DNA of 40,858 bases from Bacteroidota bacterium (GCA_029561355.1 JAKQJD010000085.1:1-40858); one strand, 5' to 3'. Positions 24,753 to 32,108 are shown, numbered from the stretch's first letter. Program-made: numbers and translations. Notes: a model not told the origin generated them from the letters alone.

Positions 24753-24773
24753 TGACTTAGAGATCTTAAGTCA
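24753..24773. repeat. Short inverted repeat overlapping the ATP-grasp stop codon
   Basis: TGACTTA (24753-24759) and TAAGTCA (24767-24773) flank GAGATCT. It lies in the 44-bp gap between the ATP-grasp gene and the N-acyltransferase gene and overlaps the stop codon. It may tune readthrough in the operon; no T-run follows. Confidence 0.5.
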
Positions 24774-25809
24774 GTTGTTTTTTATACGCCAGGTATTGTT
24801 GCAATTGAGACCGTCCTTCCTGGAGGGTAGCCACCGGCACCCCGCGTTTCCGGTTGGCCTGACTCACCTCGAAAATCAGTCGCCAGTGCCGCCAGAAATC
24901 CCGATATGCCCGCCAGGCGCCCACGGAAGGGTCGTACACGTGCGCGGGTTCGCCCAGTACGCCGTTGAGTTCCATCACTTTGATCCTGCCGTTTTTCAGG
25001 GCGTTCATGTCCTCGCATTTGAGATCGAAACGCCCGTAGTGGATGCCGCTGATTTGCCGGCAAATACCTTCGAAGGCCTGCAAGAGGTGCGCGTCGATGT
25101 GGTGGTTTCCGTTCAGGAACTTGGTTCCCAGGCAGTGGTTGCCGATAGCGCCCAATGGCAGCACTTGTCCGTCCGGCAGTATTTCTTCCAGTTTTGCGCC
25201 GTATTCCTGTTCGAGGCGTTCCTGTTGAAACGCCGCCCGTGCGTTTTTCAGGATTAGTTCGCGCACTCTGCTTTTACCGTCGCCTGTCACATGCAGGAAT
25301 TCCTTGATACAAACCGACGTCACTTCGAAACGGCTTTCTCCGCCCGGAAACAGGATATACAACACGCTTGCCTCCAGGGGCAGCACGATCAACTCCTGCA
25401 AAATAAAGGGAACGGGGTAGCGCGCCAGGTGCGCTTTCAGTTCGGCCTCCGAGCGGATTTTTTTCACCAGAAAGCCGCGCTCGCCCACATCCGGTTTGGC
25501 GATTACAGGAAAATCCAGGCCGTTTTGCCGCATGGCTTCCACTATTGCTTCCGGACTCATTTCCGGCGTGGCAAGCACCATTTTCGGCAAAATATGCTCT
25601 GGCAGCCGTTTGAGAATATCGTGTTTGGATTCGCCCATGGCGCCACCCAGCGGAATAACGGGATTGGCGGCGCTGAAAAAAAGCGGGTGCCGCGCCTTCA
25701 TCGCAAACCACAGGTAAAAGCCCGCGACAGGCAAATTGCTCAGCCACATGGGCAGGTATTCCCAGGTGGTCCAGCGTACCCAGGCCCGTTTTAGTTTTGA
25801 ATAGGTCAT
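24766..25809 (-). CDS. ATP-grasp ligase (D-Ala-D-Ala ligase-like), membrane-associated
   Basis: 347 residues. An aromatic hydrophobic segment (YLPMWLSNLPVAGFYLWFAM, 19-38) suggests membrane association. ATP-grasp features: FPVIAKPDVGERGFLV (100-115) with the ATP-binding Lys, LQEL (138-141), and the metal-binding end D262 with VMELNG (E280, N282). Such enzymes couple a carboxylate to an amine through an acyl-phosphate. It is too short and too divergent to be the housekeeping Ddl, and it is first in a unit with the N- and O-acyltransferase genes. I infer that it joins an amino acid to a lipid or amino acid in the same pathway. The start ATG (25807-25809) directly abuts palindromic element copy 2. 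Confidence 0.8.
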   Translation of the reverse strand: MTYSKLKRAWVRWTTWEYLPMWLSNLPVAGFYLWFAMKARHPLFFSAANPVIPLGGAMGESKHDILKRLPEHILPKMVLATPEMSPEAIVEAMRQNGLDFPVIAKPDVGERGFLVKKIRSEAELKAHLARYPVPFILQELIVLPLEASVLYILFPGGESRFEVTSVCIKEFLHVTGDGKSRVRELILKNARAAFQQERLEQEYGAKLEEILPDGQVLPLGAIGNHCLGTKFLNGNHHIDAHLLQAFEGICRQISGIHYGRFDLKCEDMNALKNGRIKVMELNGVLGEPAHVYDPSVGAWRAYRDFWRHWRLIFEVSQANRKRGVPVATLQEGRSQLQQYLAYKKQLT

Positions 25810-25810
25810 T

Positions 25811-25972
25811 AGAGCATGTTAAGATTTCCATTGCCGGGCTGCAAACGGAAAATTTTATTTCAAGCCTTCGTTAAATTTTTCGCCGGATCGCCCGCATCCG
25901 ACTGCAAAATTTGCCTTGCCTGAAACAAAATTTTCCTGTTTTCGCCTCGGCATGGAAATCTTAACATGCTCT
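25811..25972. repeat. Palindromic element, copy 2 (MITE/REP-like)
   Basis: Ends 25811-25830 and 25953-25972 are perfect 20-nt inverted repeats, and pairing continues with interruptions for about 70 nt per arm. It shares length, AGAG...CTCT ends and the internal words cttcgttaaatttt (25866-25879) and aaaatttgccttg (25906-25918) with copy 1 at 693-855, while the arms differ in sequence. It begins one base upstream of the ATP-grasp start codon. Confidence 0.8.
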
Positions 25973-25988
25973 TAGCCGCTCAAAGGTG

Positions 25989-26009
25989 AGCGCCACGAGG
26001 CGCTTTTTC
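25989..26009 (+). terminator. Terminator-like hairpin (GC stem plus T5)
   Basis: AGCGCC/GGCGCT with an ACGA loop, followed by TTTTT on the plus strand. No plus-strand gene ends nearby, so its role is unclear. On the minus strand the same bases fall in an open 35-codon stretch without a start. Confidence 0.35.
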
Positions 26010-26054
26010 ACATCGGAGGGCAATTTATGTAAAAAAAGGTCAAGGTCCGGACAA

Positions 26055-26669
26055 CTACCAGAACAAATTCACTAAAATTTTACACGCCAGCAGGAAAAAA
26101 ATGACCGCGATAAACCGGTTGATATAGCGCGCAATCTCTGCCGAACGTTCCACCACCCGCTGGGCGGCCCAGGCATACAAACCGAGCGCCGACAAGGTGC
26201 CGAGCCCTACGCCAATGGAAAAGAAATACACGGAAAAAGGGCTTTCCGGCCACCAGCCGCTCACTTTCAGCCAGCCGCAATAGGCAAACCAGTAAGGGAG
26301 CGCCATCATGTTGAACAGGCTCACGAGCATACCTTTACCGAATTGCCGCCACGGCGACACCTGGGTAATGGCCTCCGTTCGGGGCTGCGGAACCGGCGCC
26401 CAAAAAAGGAGATAAGTACCCACGCTGAGAAATACCGCCAGCGCGGCCCATTGAAAATACAGTCCGACCGAAGGGTGCGCCAGCAGCCAGACTGCCGCTG
26501 CGCTGGCCAGCCAGGCCTGCCCCGACTCCACCACACTTGCCCCGGACGCTGCCCACAAGGCCGGTTTGATACCTTTTTGAATAGAGGTCTGCGCGATCAG
26601 CAGGCTGATGAAACCGGGCGGGAGCGAACCGATCAGACTTAAAAACAAACCCGCAAAAAGTAATGTCAT
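26055..26669 (-). CDS. LysE/RhtB-family amino-acid exporter
   Basis: 204 residues with about six hydrophobic helices. The N-terminus GLFLSLIGSLPPGFISLLIAQTSIQKGIKPAL is the LysE signature: the helix-breaking PPG followed by a conserved small helix. These inner-membrane proteins export amino acids or related small molecules using the proton gradient. The central cytoplasmic loop (about 90-110) is short, as usual. The gene is upstream of the aminolipid unit on the same strand but separated by 245 bp and the palindromic element, so it is probably a separate transcript. The substrate is unknown. Confidence 0.85.
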   Translation of the reverse strand: MTLLFAGLFLSLIGSLPPGFISLLIAQTSIQKGIKPALWAASGASVVESGQAWLASAAAVWLLAHPSVGLYFQWAALAVFLSVGTYLLFWAPVPQPRTEAITQVSPWRQFGKGMLVSLFNMMALPYWFAYCGWLKVSGWWPESPFSVYFFSIGVGLGTLSALGLYAWAAQRVVERSAEIARYINRFIAVIFFLLACKILVNLFW

Positions 26670-26802
26670 GAGGAAAACCTATTTTCGTTCCGAAATTCGG
26701 GCAACATTACGCTGATTCAATCAGAATAGATGAAACGCAAACTTTTTTTCTTCGCATTTGTCGTGGCGGCATACACTTGCTTCGATTAATCTGCCATATT
26801 AA

Positions 26803-27144
26803 TTATTTTTCCACAATAACCGATTCTCCACTGCTGTGATCCCGGCAGGTCCATTGCCAGTGTTCTTTGAGGCGCATCTTGCCGTCTTCGCCCCATTCGG
26901 GGTAAGAGGTGCAGCGACCGGTCATCATTTCTCCGGCTTTATTGAGGTGGTGGTACACAAATTCGAGCCGTTCGTCGTCGATCACTTTTCCCAGTAAATG
27001 GCCTTTGACGATCTCGCCGCCTGCGTAGTCAGCGAACACCAGATCATCCGTTTGGTGGTAGTGAAAGATGGTCTCGGCTGAAACTTCTCCGTTACCGGAG
27101 TTGGTCAGGGTGGTAAAAAAACGATTGTCGAGATTGATTTTCAT
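26803..27144 (-). CDS. Small conserved Bacteroidota protein (often mislabelled N-acetylglutamate synthase)
   Basis: 113 residues, no signal peptide. The repeated short beta-strand pattern (ETIFHYHQTDDLVFADYAGGEIVKGHLLGKV ... GKMRLKEHWQWTCRDHSSGESVI) matches a cytosolic family in Bacteroidota that automated pipelines name N-acetylglutamate synthase. No acetyltransferase fold is visible, so I treat the name as unreliable. The YAGGxIVKGHL element recalls MORN-type beta-sheets. The gene sits 15 bp after dinB's stop on the other side (dinB ends at 27160) and shares its strand, so it may be co-transcribed with dinB. Confidence 0.75.
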   Translation of the reverse strand: MKINLDNRFFTTLTNSGNGEVSAETIFHYHQTDDLVFADYAGGEIVKGHLLGKVIDDERLEFVYHHLNKAGEMMTGRCTSYPEWGEDGKMRLKEHWQWTCRDHSSGESVIVEK

Positions 27145-27159
27145 AGTTGATCTCCATGT

Positions 27160-28245
27160 TTAAAACTCCAGCATCAATTGTTCTCCCGGGCCCACCTGCT
27201 CCCGTTGCTGCTCTTCCCGCTCCTTGCGCAGGTTGGAAACGCCCAGCCCCAGCAGCCGCACCTTGCGCTGGATCGCTTCAGTGTCTTCCAGCAGCGGAGC
27301 GGCCAACGCGATCATTTCTTCCGCTTTATCGATGTCGTGGTCGAGGGTTTTGGAACGTGTGACGATGCGAAAATCCGCATACCGCACCTTGAGCGTCAGC
27401 GTCCTGCCCGGATTGTCGGCACGTTCGATGCGGCGTTGCAGGTCGTCGGCCAGCAGGGCGATCTGTTCCATCATTTCTTCCGTGGTGCCGAGGTCGGTGT
27501 TGAATGTTTCTTCCGTGCTGAGCGATTTCCGGATGGAATGGCTTTGCACCGCCCGGTCGTCGATGCCGCGCACGATGTTGTAATAAAACCGGCCGACCTT
27601 GCCGAAGCGCCGCACCAGGTCGTGCAGCGCGTGCTGTTTCAGGTCGTGGCCGTTGAAAATGCCCATTTTGTGCATTTTAGCGGTCGTCGCTTTTCCGATG
27701 CCGTGAAATTTTTCCACCTCCAGTTTTTCCAGAAATGCTTCCGCTTCATGGGGCAGTATGGTGGCCATTCCGTTGGGTTTGTTGAGATCGGAGGCTATTT
27801 TAGCCAAAAATTTGCAGTAAGAAACGCCTGCGGAGGCAGTCAGGTGGGTGGTTTCGAAAATGCGCCGCCGCAATTCGCGGGCGATGATCGTAGCGGAAGG
27901 CGGACCGAGTTTCGGATTGGTCACGTCGAGATACGCCTCGTCCAGCGACAGCGGTTCCACCTGGTCGGTGTATTCCAGGAACAAGGCCCGGATTTGCTGC
28001 GACACCTCCTTGTATTTTTCAAAATTGGGCCGCGTAAACACCAGGTGCGGGCACAATTGCCGCGCTTTGGCGCCCGACATGGCGGAACGCACGCCGAATT
28101 TTCGCGCTTCGTAACTGGCCGCCGCCACCACACCCCGCGGGCCGCCGCCGCCCACCGCCAGTGGGATACCGCGCAGTTCGGGGTTGTCCCGCTGCTCCAC
28201 GGAGGCGTAAAAAGCATCCATATCGATGTGGATGATCTTGCGCAT
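27160..28245 (-). CDS. dinB: DNA polymerase IV (Y-family)
   Basis: 361 residues, the family's usual length. The catalytic acids are present: IHIDMDAFYASVE (D8 and neighbours) and LSLDEAYLDV (the second Asp-Glu pair near residue 100). The steric-gate region and the helix-hairpin-helix segment (FHGIGKATTAKMHKMGI, near 180-196) follow, then the little-finger domain. The C-terminus EQLMLEF carries a QLMLEF-like beta-clamp-binding peptide. It performs error-prone translesion synthesis. The gene starts one base after the stop of the PAP2-like gene, so the two are coupled. A umuDC operon lies 3.4 kb away. Confidence 0.95.
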   Translation of the reverse strand: MRKIIHIDMDAFYASVEQRDNPELRGIPLAVGGGGPRGVVAAASYEARKFGVRSAMSGAKARQLCPHLVFTRPNFEKYKEVSQQIRALFLEYTDQVEPLSLDEAYLDVTNPKLGPPSATIIARELRRRIFETTHLTASAGVSYCKFLAKIASDLNKPNGMATILPHEAEAFLEKLEVEKFHGIGKATTAKMHKMGIFNGHDLKQHALHDLVRRFGKVGRFYYNIVRGIDDRAVQSHSIRKSLSTEETFNTDLGTTEEMMEQIALLADDLQRRIERADNPGRTLTLKVRYADFRIVTRSKTLDHDIDKAEEMIALAAPLLEDTEAIQRKVRLLGLGVSNLRKEREEQQREQVGPGEQLMLEF

Positions 28246-28246
28246 G

Positions 28247-28831
28247 TTACCAGTAAAGTGTCAGCAAAAAGAAACTGCCGGCCAGCATGCCCAGCGCCGC
28301 GCCGCAAAGCACTTCTTTGAGCGTGTGCCGTAGGAGCACGATCCTCGACCAGCCCAGAATGACGGTGAAAAGCAGGACGGCCACCGCAATCACCGCATTT
28401 AACGGATATATCAGAAACGCCAGATAGACGGTAAAACCCACATGCAGCGAGGTTTTCAGGTAAATATTTACCACCTGCGACATTACAAACAGCACCAGCG
28501 CGAACAACACCGCCAGTTGCATCGACCGGCTCTGATGCGTGAAATGCAAAATCAGCGTGACGCCGGCCAGGAGCAGGGTAGGGAGGAGGTACCAGGATTG
28601 CCGCTGTTTCCGGTTGGATATGTCGTAATTCGTGTATTCTCCTTTCTGTACGCCCCGGTAAGATTTGATGACAATGGGCACTACAATGCCGCCCAGGATG
28701 ATCAGGGTGCCGAATACAGCATTTCGGGTGCTTTCCGTTTGGAACAAAGCGATCACCGAAAACACGGAAATGGTGAGCAGAGGGTTGCCGAAAGTAGAGA
28801 TGTAATGCGCGACTTTTGGATTCATAAGCAT
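28247..28831 (-). CDS. PAP2-like membrane protein with degenerate phosphatase motifs
   Basis: 194 residues (or 192 from a second ATG at 28823-28825). Six hydrophobic segments. The C-terminal half shows SRIVLLRHTLKE (162-173), which fits the PAP2 motif SRx5Hx3D except that Glu replaces Asp. TSLH (127-130) stands where PSGH is expected. The first motif (Kx6RP) is not clear. It may be a lipid phosphatase variant or an inactive relative. The gene is translationally coupled to dinB by TAA-C-ATG, an odd pairing that may only reflect gene packing. Confidence 0.72.
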   Translation of the reverse strand: MLMNPKVAHYISTFGNPLLTISVFSVIALFQTESTRNAVFGTLIILGGIVVPIVIKSYRGVQKGEYTNYDISNRKQRQSWYLLPTLLLAGVTLILHFTHQSRSMQLAVLFALVLFVMSQVVNIYLKTSLHVGFTVYLAFLIYPLNAVIAVAVLLFTVILGWSRIVLLRHTLKEVLCGAALGMLAGSFFLLTLYW

Positions 28832-28905
28832 AATTTCGGGGAAAGATAACGGCTTTGCGGATAAAGCACCCCCCGCATGCTTATTACAAATCTTCCTGCG
28901 GGTAT

Positions 28906-28935
28906 TTTGAAAAGTCGCCGCAACCCGTATCTTTG
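28906..28935 (+). promoter_or_regulatory. Consensus Bacteroidota promoter of tRNA-Arg
   Basis: TTTG (28906-28909) and TATCTTTG (28928-28935, exact TAnnTTTG) are 18 bp apart. The tRNA begins 18 nt after the -7 box. It is the best promoter match in the window and indicates use of the phylum's atypical primary sigma factor. Confidence 0.75.
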
Positions 28936-28953
28936 CGCCCGCTATACGGTGCC

Positions 28954-29025
28954 GGCTCCGTAGTTCAACGGATAGAATATAAGTTTCCGGAACTTAAGAT
29001 AGTGGTTCGATTCCACTCGGGGCTA
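28954..29025 (+). tRNA. tRNA-Arg (anticodon CCG)
   Basis: 72 nt fold into a full cloverleaf. Acceptor GGCTCCG pairs with CGGGGCT with two G-U pairs, discriminator A. D-stem GTTC/GAAT, anticodon stem TAAGT/ACTTA with loop TTCCGGA (anticodon CCG at 28987-28989), T-arm AGTGG-TTCGATT-CCACT. It reads the CGG codon. CCA is not encoded. A promoter precedes it and a hairpin terminator follows. Confidence 0.93.
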
Positions 29026-29031
29026 CATAGC

Positions 29032-29076
29032 AATCCCATATCGTGTTGATTTTAAACATGGTATGGGATTTTTATT
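29032..29076 (+). terminator. Terminator of tRNA-Arg
   Basis: AATCCCATA (29032-29040) pairs with TATGGGATT (29062-29070), followed by TTTATT. The 21-nt middle pairs partly further. It starts seven bases after the tRNA. Confidence 0.7.
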
Positions 29077-29138
29077 GTGTTTTATGTCATCGCCCGAAGA
29101 TGCACTTGCAGTCTTTAAACTCCGATGCGCAAAGACAC

Positions 29139-29318
29139 ATGAAAAAATCTCCATTAGCAGTGACGCTGGGCGTTTCAGGCCTGGTCGCCCTTCTCGTTAC
29201 GTATCTGGTAACGTCCTGGTATGTCGATCAGGATACGCGCATTGTATTTCTCATTTCATTTTTTTGTACGGCGCTGCTGATTTGGGTGGGGCGTATGGTA
29301 AGGGTTCGTAAAAATTGA
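29139..29318 (+). CDS. Small two-helix membrane protein, unknown function
   Basis: 59 residues from the ATG at 29139; an open frame continues 32 codons upstream, but those overlap the tRNA terminator and look non-coding. Two hydrophobic segments (about 6-24 and 31-50) are separated by WYVDQDTR, with a basic C-terminus (GRMVRVRKN). A strong hairpin follows 20 nt after the stop. Length and composition fit many small membrane proteins of Bacteroidota. No motif gives a function. Confidence 0.5.
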   Translation: MKKSPLAVTLGVSGLVALLVTYLVTSWYVDQDTRIVFLISFFCTALLIWVGRMVRVRKN

Positions 29319-29338
29319 AGACTGCTGCCAGTACGTCT

Positions 29339-29368
29339 GCGCGTGGTGTTTTTTTCAACACCACGCGC
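29339..29368. terminator. Strong hairpin between converging genes
   Basis: GCGCGTGGTGTT (29339-29350) and its exact complement (29357-29368) flank a TTTTTC loop. It lies between the small membrane protein gene (plus) and the Gly-rich protein gene (minus), so it probably terminates from one or both sides. Confidence 0.65.
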
Positions 29369-29426
29369 GGCGCCTGAGATGGGTTGAGAATAGAAGATAG
29401 ACTTGGTAAGGCAGAATACTGCTTCT

Positions 29427-29651
29427 TTACCGCTTACCGCCCCCGCGCCCGCCTTCGTAAAAGCCCTGGTTGGCGCCTTTCTGATCGCCGAGGCCCCGAC
29501 TACCACCGCCTTTGCTGTCTTCGCTGCGATCGTCATTTTTGTTGGCGCCATCACCGCCTTCCAGGAAGGGTTGCTTTTGCGGCTTGGGGCCGCCGCGTTG
29601 TTTTTTGCTTCGGGCAGGAGGGGCAACTACTTTATCTTTTTCGTTTTTCAT
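29427..29651 (-). CDS. Small basic, glycine-rich, probably disordered protein
   Basis: 74 residues, very rich in Gly, Lys, Asp and Asn (GGDGANKNDDRSEDSKGGGSRG), with a KK-R-GGPKPQKQP segment at the start. It has no hydrophobic core and should be unfolded. Such short Lys/Gly-rich proteins in Bacteroidota recall KGG-type stress-induced proteins, but the motif is not exact. Plus-strand frames over the same DNA are also open and Ala/Phe-rich; I prefer the minus frame because of its hydrophilic composition and its position facing a terminator. The call is tentative. Confidence 0.45.
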   Translation of the reverse strand: MKNEKDKVVAPPARSKKQRGGPKPQKQPFLEGGDGANKNDDRSEDSKGGGSRGLGDQKGANQGFYEGGRGGGKR

Positions 29652-29939
29652 GGCGCAAGATTTAAAAGGTGAAAATTGCTTTTTTAAAAAACATGAAAAA
29701 TAGACGCCACTTTAAAAAAGCATAAATAATACATAATCAAGTAATTAAGGCGGAATTTATTGCTCAAATGGTGCTGAAACGGCCCCCTTACCCCGGGTGT
29801 CATCCTGAGCACAGCAGGCATGATTCTGCACTATACTCGGGCAGTCGCCATGGAGCGCGATCTTGCGGAAGTAATGCTCAGTCGCGTACATTTATGCATA
29901 GTACGTACCTTATCATAACCCACTTTCAACGGACAAACC

Positions 29940-31379
29940 ATGTATTTAAAAAACATTCTCTTTCTAATGATCGCCCTGACGATTGCACATGCAGGGTTTG
30001 CCCAGGACAAAAAGAACAGATTGTCTGAAATAATGACGGCCTATCATGACTACAATATGTTTGACGGGGCGGTACTGGTGGCTGAAAACGGGAAAATTAT
30101 TTACCAGGACGCTTTCGGCCTGGCCAATCGGGAATGGAATATTCCGAACCGGACCGATACAAAGTTCATGATCGGCTCTGTTTCAAAGCCTTTGACTGCT
30201 ATGTTGGTACTCATACAGGTACAAAAAGGCCTGATTCATTTAGACAGCACCGTGGGTGATTATTTACCCGAATTTAAAAACAAGCCTGCCGAAAAAGTAA
30301 CCGTCAGACAATTACTGAATCATACCTCCGGCCTGCCCAATTATGATATTATCAAAGACTTTTTTCCAAGAATAAGTCGCCGGAATTTCACCAGGGAAGA
30401 ATATATGCGGGTATTTATAGACGCTTCGCTTGCCTTTACTCCCGGCGCCCATTATGCCTACAGCAGCTGGGGGTATTTTACTTTGGGTTATATCATGGAA
30501 AGGGTTACCCAAAAATCGTACGCCCAACTCATGTTTGACGATATTTTTAATAAACTGGACATGGATCATTCCGGCTCTTATTATCACACCCAGATCGTGC
30601 CCAACCGGGCTACCGGTTATGATTACAGTTTTGGCGGTTATACGTCCTCGGATTTCAGAGACCAGTCGAATACGATGGGAACCGGTGATCTCTATTCCAC
30701 CGTAGAGGACCTTTTCAAATTTCATATGGCTTTGGCCGACAACACTTTATTGAACAAAGAACTGACGGCTGAAATGTTTACGCCCGGTATAGAACTGGCC
30801 CAGTACGGGTATGGCTGGTTTAATAAACAGTTTAAATATACAAGTACGGATAGTGTGGCTTCCAATTTTCACCTGGGCATGACCGACGGATTTATTTCTT
30901 TTATTCGCAGAATCCCATCTACCAAAAGTGTAGTGGTCATCCTTTGTAATAGTTCGCCCACCGATTTTTTTGGCATCACCACCAATTTATACAAAGTATT
31001 GTATGACAAGCCGGTTACGTTGAAGCAGCCTGTGCACAAAAAAATGGAGACGTACATCGAACAAATGGGCGCTGAAAAAGCGTTGGCCGAATATAAAAAA
31101 ATGAAAGCCGATTCGGCACATTACTATATCGACTGGATATCCATGAATTTCATTGCACAGCAGTTGCTTACATTAAAAAGATATGAGGACGCCAAAGTGA
31201 TTTCGGAAAACAATGTGCATGAGTTTCCGAACAAGGATTTAATTCTGGTTACGATGGCCAATATTTACCTGGCACTAAATAAAAAGGAAGCCGCTATTGA
31301 ATTTTATAAAAAAGCGCTGCAAATAACGCCGATGTATGAAGAAGCGAAAAACAGGTTAAAGGAGTTAGGCGGGAAATAG
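29940..31379 (+). CDS. Beta-lactamase-family serine hydrolase with C-terminal TPR domain
   Basis: 479 residues with a signal peptide (1-22, ending GFAQ). The class-C/S12 fold is marked by SVSK (S80, K83; SxxK motif), NHTSGLPNY (127-135) and YSS at 174-176, where Tyr is kept and Asn of YxN is Ser. GMTDGFI (near 315) occupies the KTG/HxG place. Residues 380-479 form tetratricopeptide-like helices (ANIYLALNKKEAAIEFYKKALQITP). The family covers D-aminopeptidases, esterases and carboxypeptidases rather than true drug resistance. It acts in the periplasm. The gene stands alone. Degenerate copies of a TGTCATYCTG word flank it at 29797 and 31380. Confidence 0.9.
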   Translation: MYLKNILFLMIALTIAHAGFAQDKKNRLSEIMTAYHDYNMFDGAVLVAENGKIIYQDAFGLANREWNIPNRTDTKFMIGSVSKPLTAMLVLIQVQKGLIHLDSTVGDYLPEFKNKPAEKVTVRQLLNHTSGLPNYDIIKDFFPRISRRNFTREEYMRVFIDASLAFTPGAHYAYSSWGYFTLGYIMERVTQKSYAQLMFDDIFNKLDMDHSGSYYHTQIVPNRATGYDYSFGGYTSSDFRDQSNTMGTGDLYSTVEDLFKFHMALADNTLLNKELTAEMFTPGIELAQYGYGWFNKQFKYTSTDSVASNFHLGMTDGFISFIRRIPSTKSVVVILCNSSPTDFFGITTNLYKVLYDKPVTLKQPVHKKMETYIEQMGAEKALAEYKKMKADSAHYYIDWISMNFIAQQLLTLKRYEDAKVISENNVHEFPNKDLILVTMANIYLALNKKEAAIEFYKKALQITPMYEEAKNRLKELGGK

Positions 31380-31572
31380 GTGTCATTCTGGAGTGCAGCG
31401 ATGGAATGGCACCAGAACCTGATCTGTGCGTGGAATGTCCGGCCATTTGCCTGAACGGTATTGAAAAGAAGGAATACCCGCCGGGCTGTAAACCGCCCGC
31501 AACAAAGCAGAAATTTTGCCACCCGTTACCGTTTCACGCTGCACGGGTTAAGGATCATTTATAAAAATATAT

Positions 31573-31622
31573 GTTTTAAATGTTTGTATTTAACTATATT
31601 TTAAAACAAATAGGTTTTAATT
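31573..31622 (+). promoter_or_regulatory. AT-rich operator-like region before umuDC
   Basis: Three GTTTTAA half-sites occur within 50 bp: at 31573 (direct), 31601-31607 (inverted) and 31614 (direct). They lie 30-80 nt before the umuD start, where a LexA-type repressor would act. The binding consensus for this lineage is unknown to me, so the regulatory reading is inference. Confidence 0.35.
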
Positions 31623-31651
31623 GCGCCGTCAAATCATAACAATGAGAAACT

Positions 31652-32107
31652 ATGCGAACGGAAAAGCAGAATGCTGCCTGGTCCGTCCTTCGGTTATTTA
31701 GTGTCTCCAAAACCAGTGAAATTTTTATAATCCGGGTTGCCGGCCATGTTGCTGCCGGCTTTCCTTCCCCTGCCGAAGATTTTTTTGAAGGTCCGATCGA
31801 CCTTCGTGCCGAACTGATTCCGAATCCCGACGCTTCATTTATTGTAAAAGTGCTGGGCAACTCCATGCAGGACGCGCAGATCAGCGACGGCGACGTGCTG
31901 ATCATTGACCGCTCCGTGCGGCCTACGAACGGCTGCATTGCAGTTTGCTTCCTCAACGGCGAATTCACGGTGAAACGGCTGGAAATCCGTGGGAAACTGG
32001 TTCGCCTGTTGCCGTCGAATCCGGCGTTTCAGCCGATCGACCTGGCCGAAGGCGACGAACTCACCGTTTGGGGCGTGGTGACCTACGTGATTAAAAAACC
32101 GGTGTGA
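31652..32107 (+). CDS. umuD: UmuD-like S24 self-cleaving protein, polymerase V subunit
   Basis: 151 residues. The cleavage site VAAG-FPSPAEDF (A35-G36) matches UmuD's CAG-FPSPAEDY. The catalytic serine is in GNSMQD (S71) and the lysine in FTVKRL (K108). RecA filaments trigger self-cleavage to the active form, which supports UmuC in lesion bypass. The N-terminal arm (35 residues) is longer than in E. coli (24) but too short for a LexA DNA-binding domain. The stop TGA is followed after one base by the umuC ATG. GTTTTAA half-sites upstream suggest damage regulation. Confidence 0.93.
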   Translation: MRTEKQNAAWSVLRLFSVSKTSEIFIIRVAGHVAAGFPSPAEDFFEGPIDLRAELIPNPDASFIVKVLGNSMQDAQISDGDVLIIDRSVRPTNGCIAVCFLNGEFTVKRLEIRGKLVRLLPSNPAFQPIDLAEGDELTVWGVVTYVIKKPV

Positions 32108-32108
32108 C

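Noticed and set aside
26730..26789. 19-codon plus-strand ORF with a lipoprotein-like signal (ATG to TAA)
   Set aside because: It reads like a signal peptide with nothing behind it. Too short to support as a gene; possibly a remnant or chance.
26803..27144. N-acetylglutamate synthase
   Set aside because: The name circulates for this family in automated annotation, but no GNAT fold or arginine-pathway context is visible.
27178..28320. 380-codon plus-strand ORF
   Set aside because: Antisense to dinB, which has all polymerase motifs.
29768..30028. 86-codon plus-strand ORF before the serine hydrolase
   Set aside because: It overlaps the hydrolase start in another frame, and its composition (Pro/His/Cys-rich) is not protein-like.
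29940..31379. Antibiotic-resistance beta-lactamase
   Set aside because: The SxxK serine is present, but the YxN asparagine is Ser and a TPR domain is fused; it fits the broad S12 hydrolase family better than a resistance enzyme.
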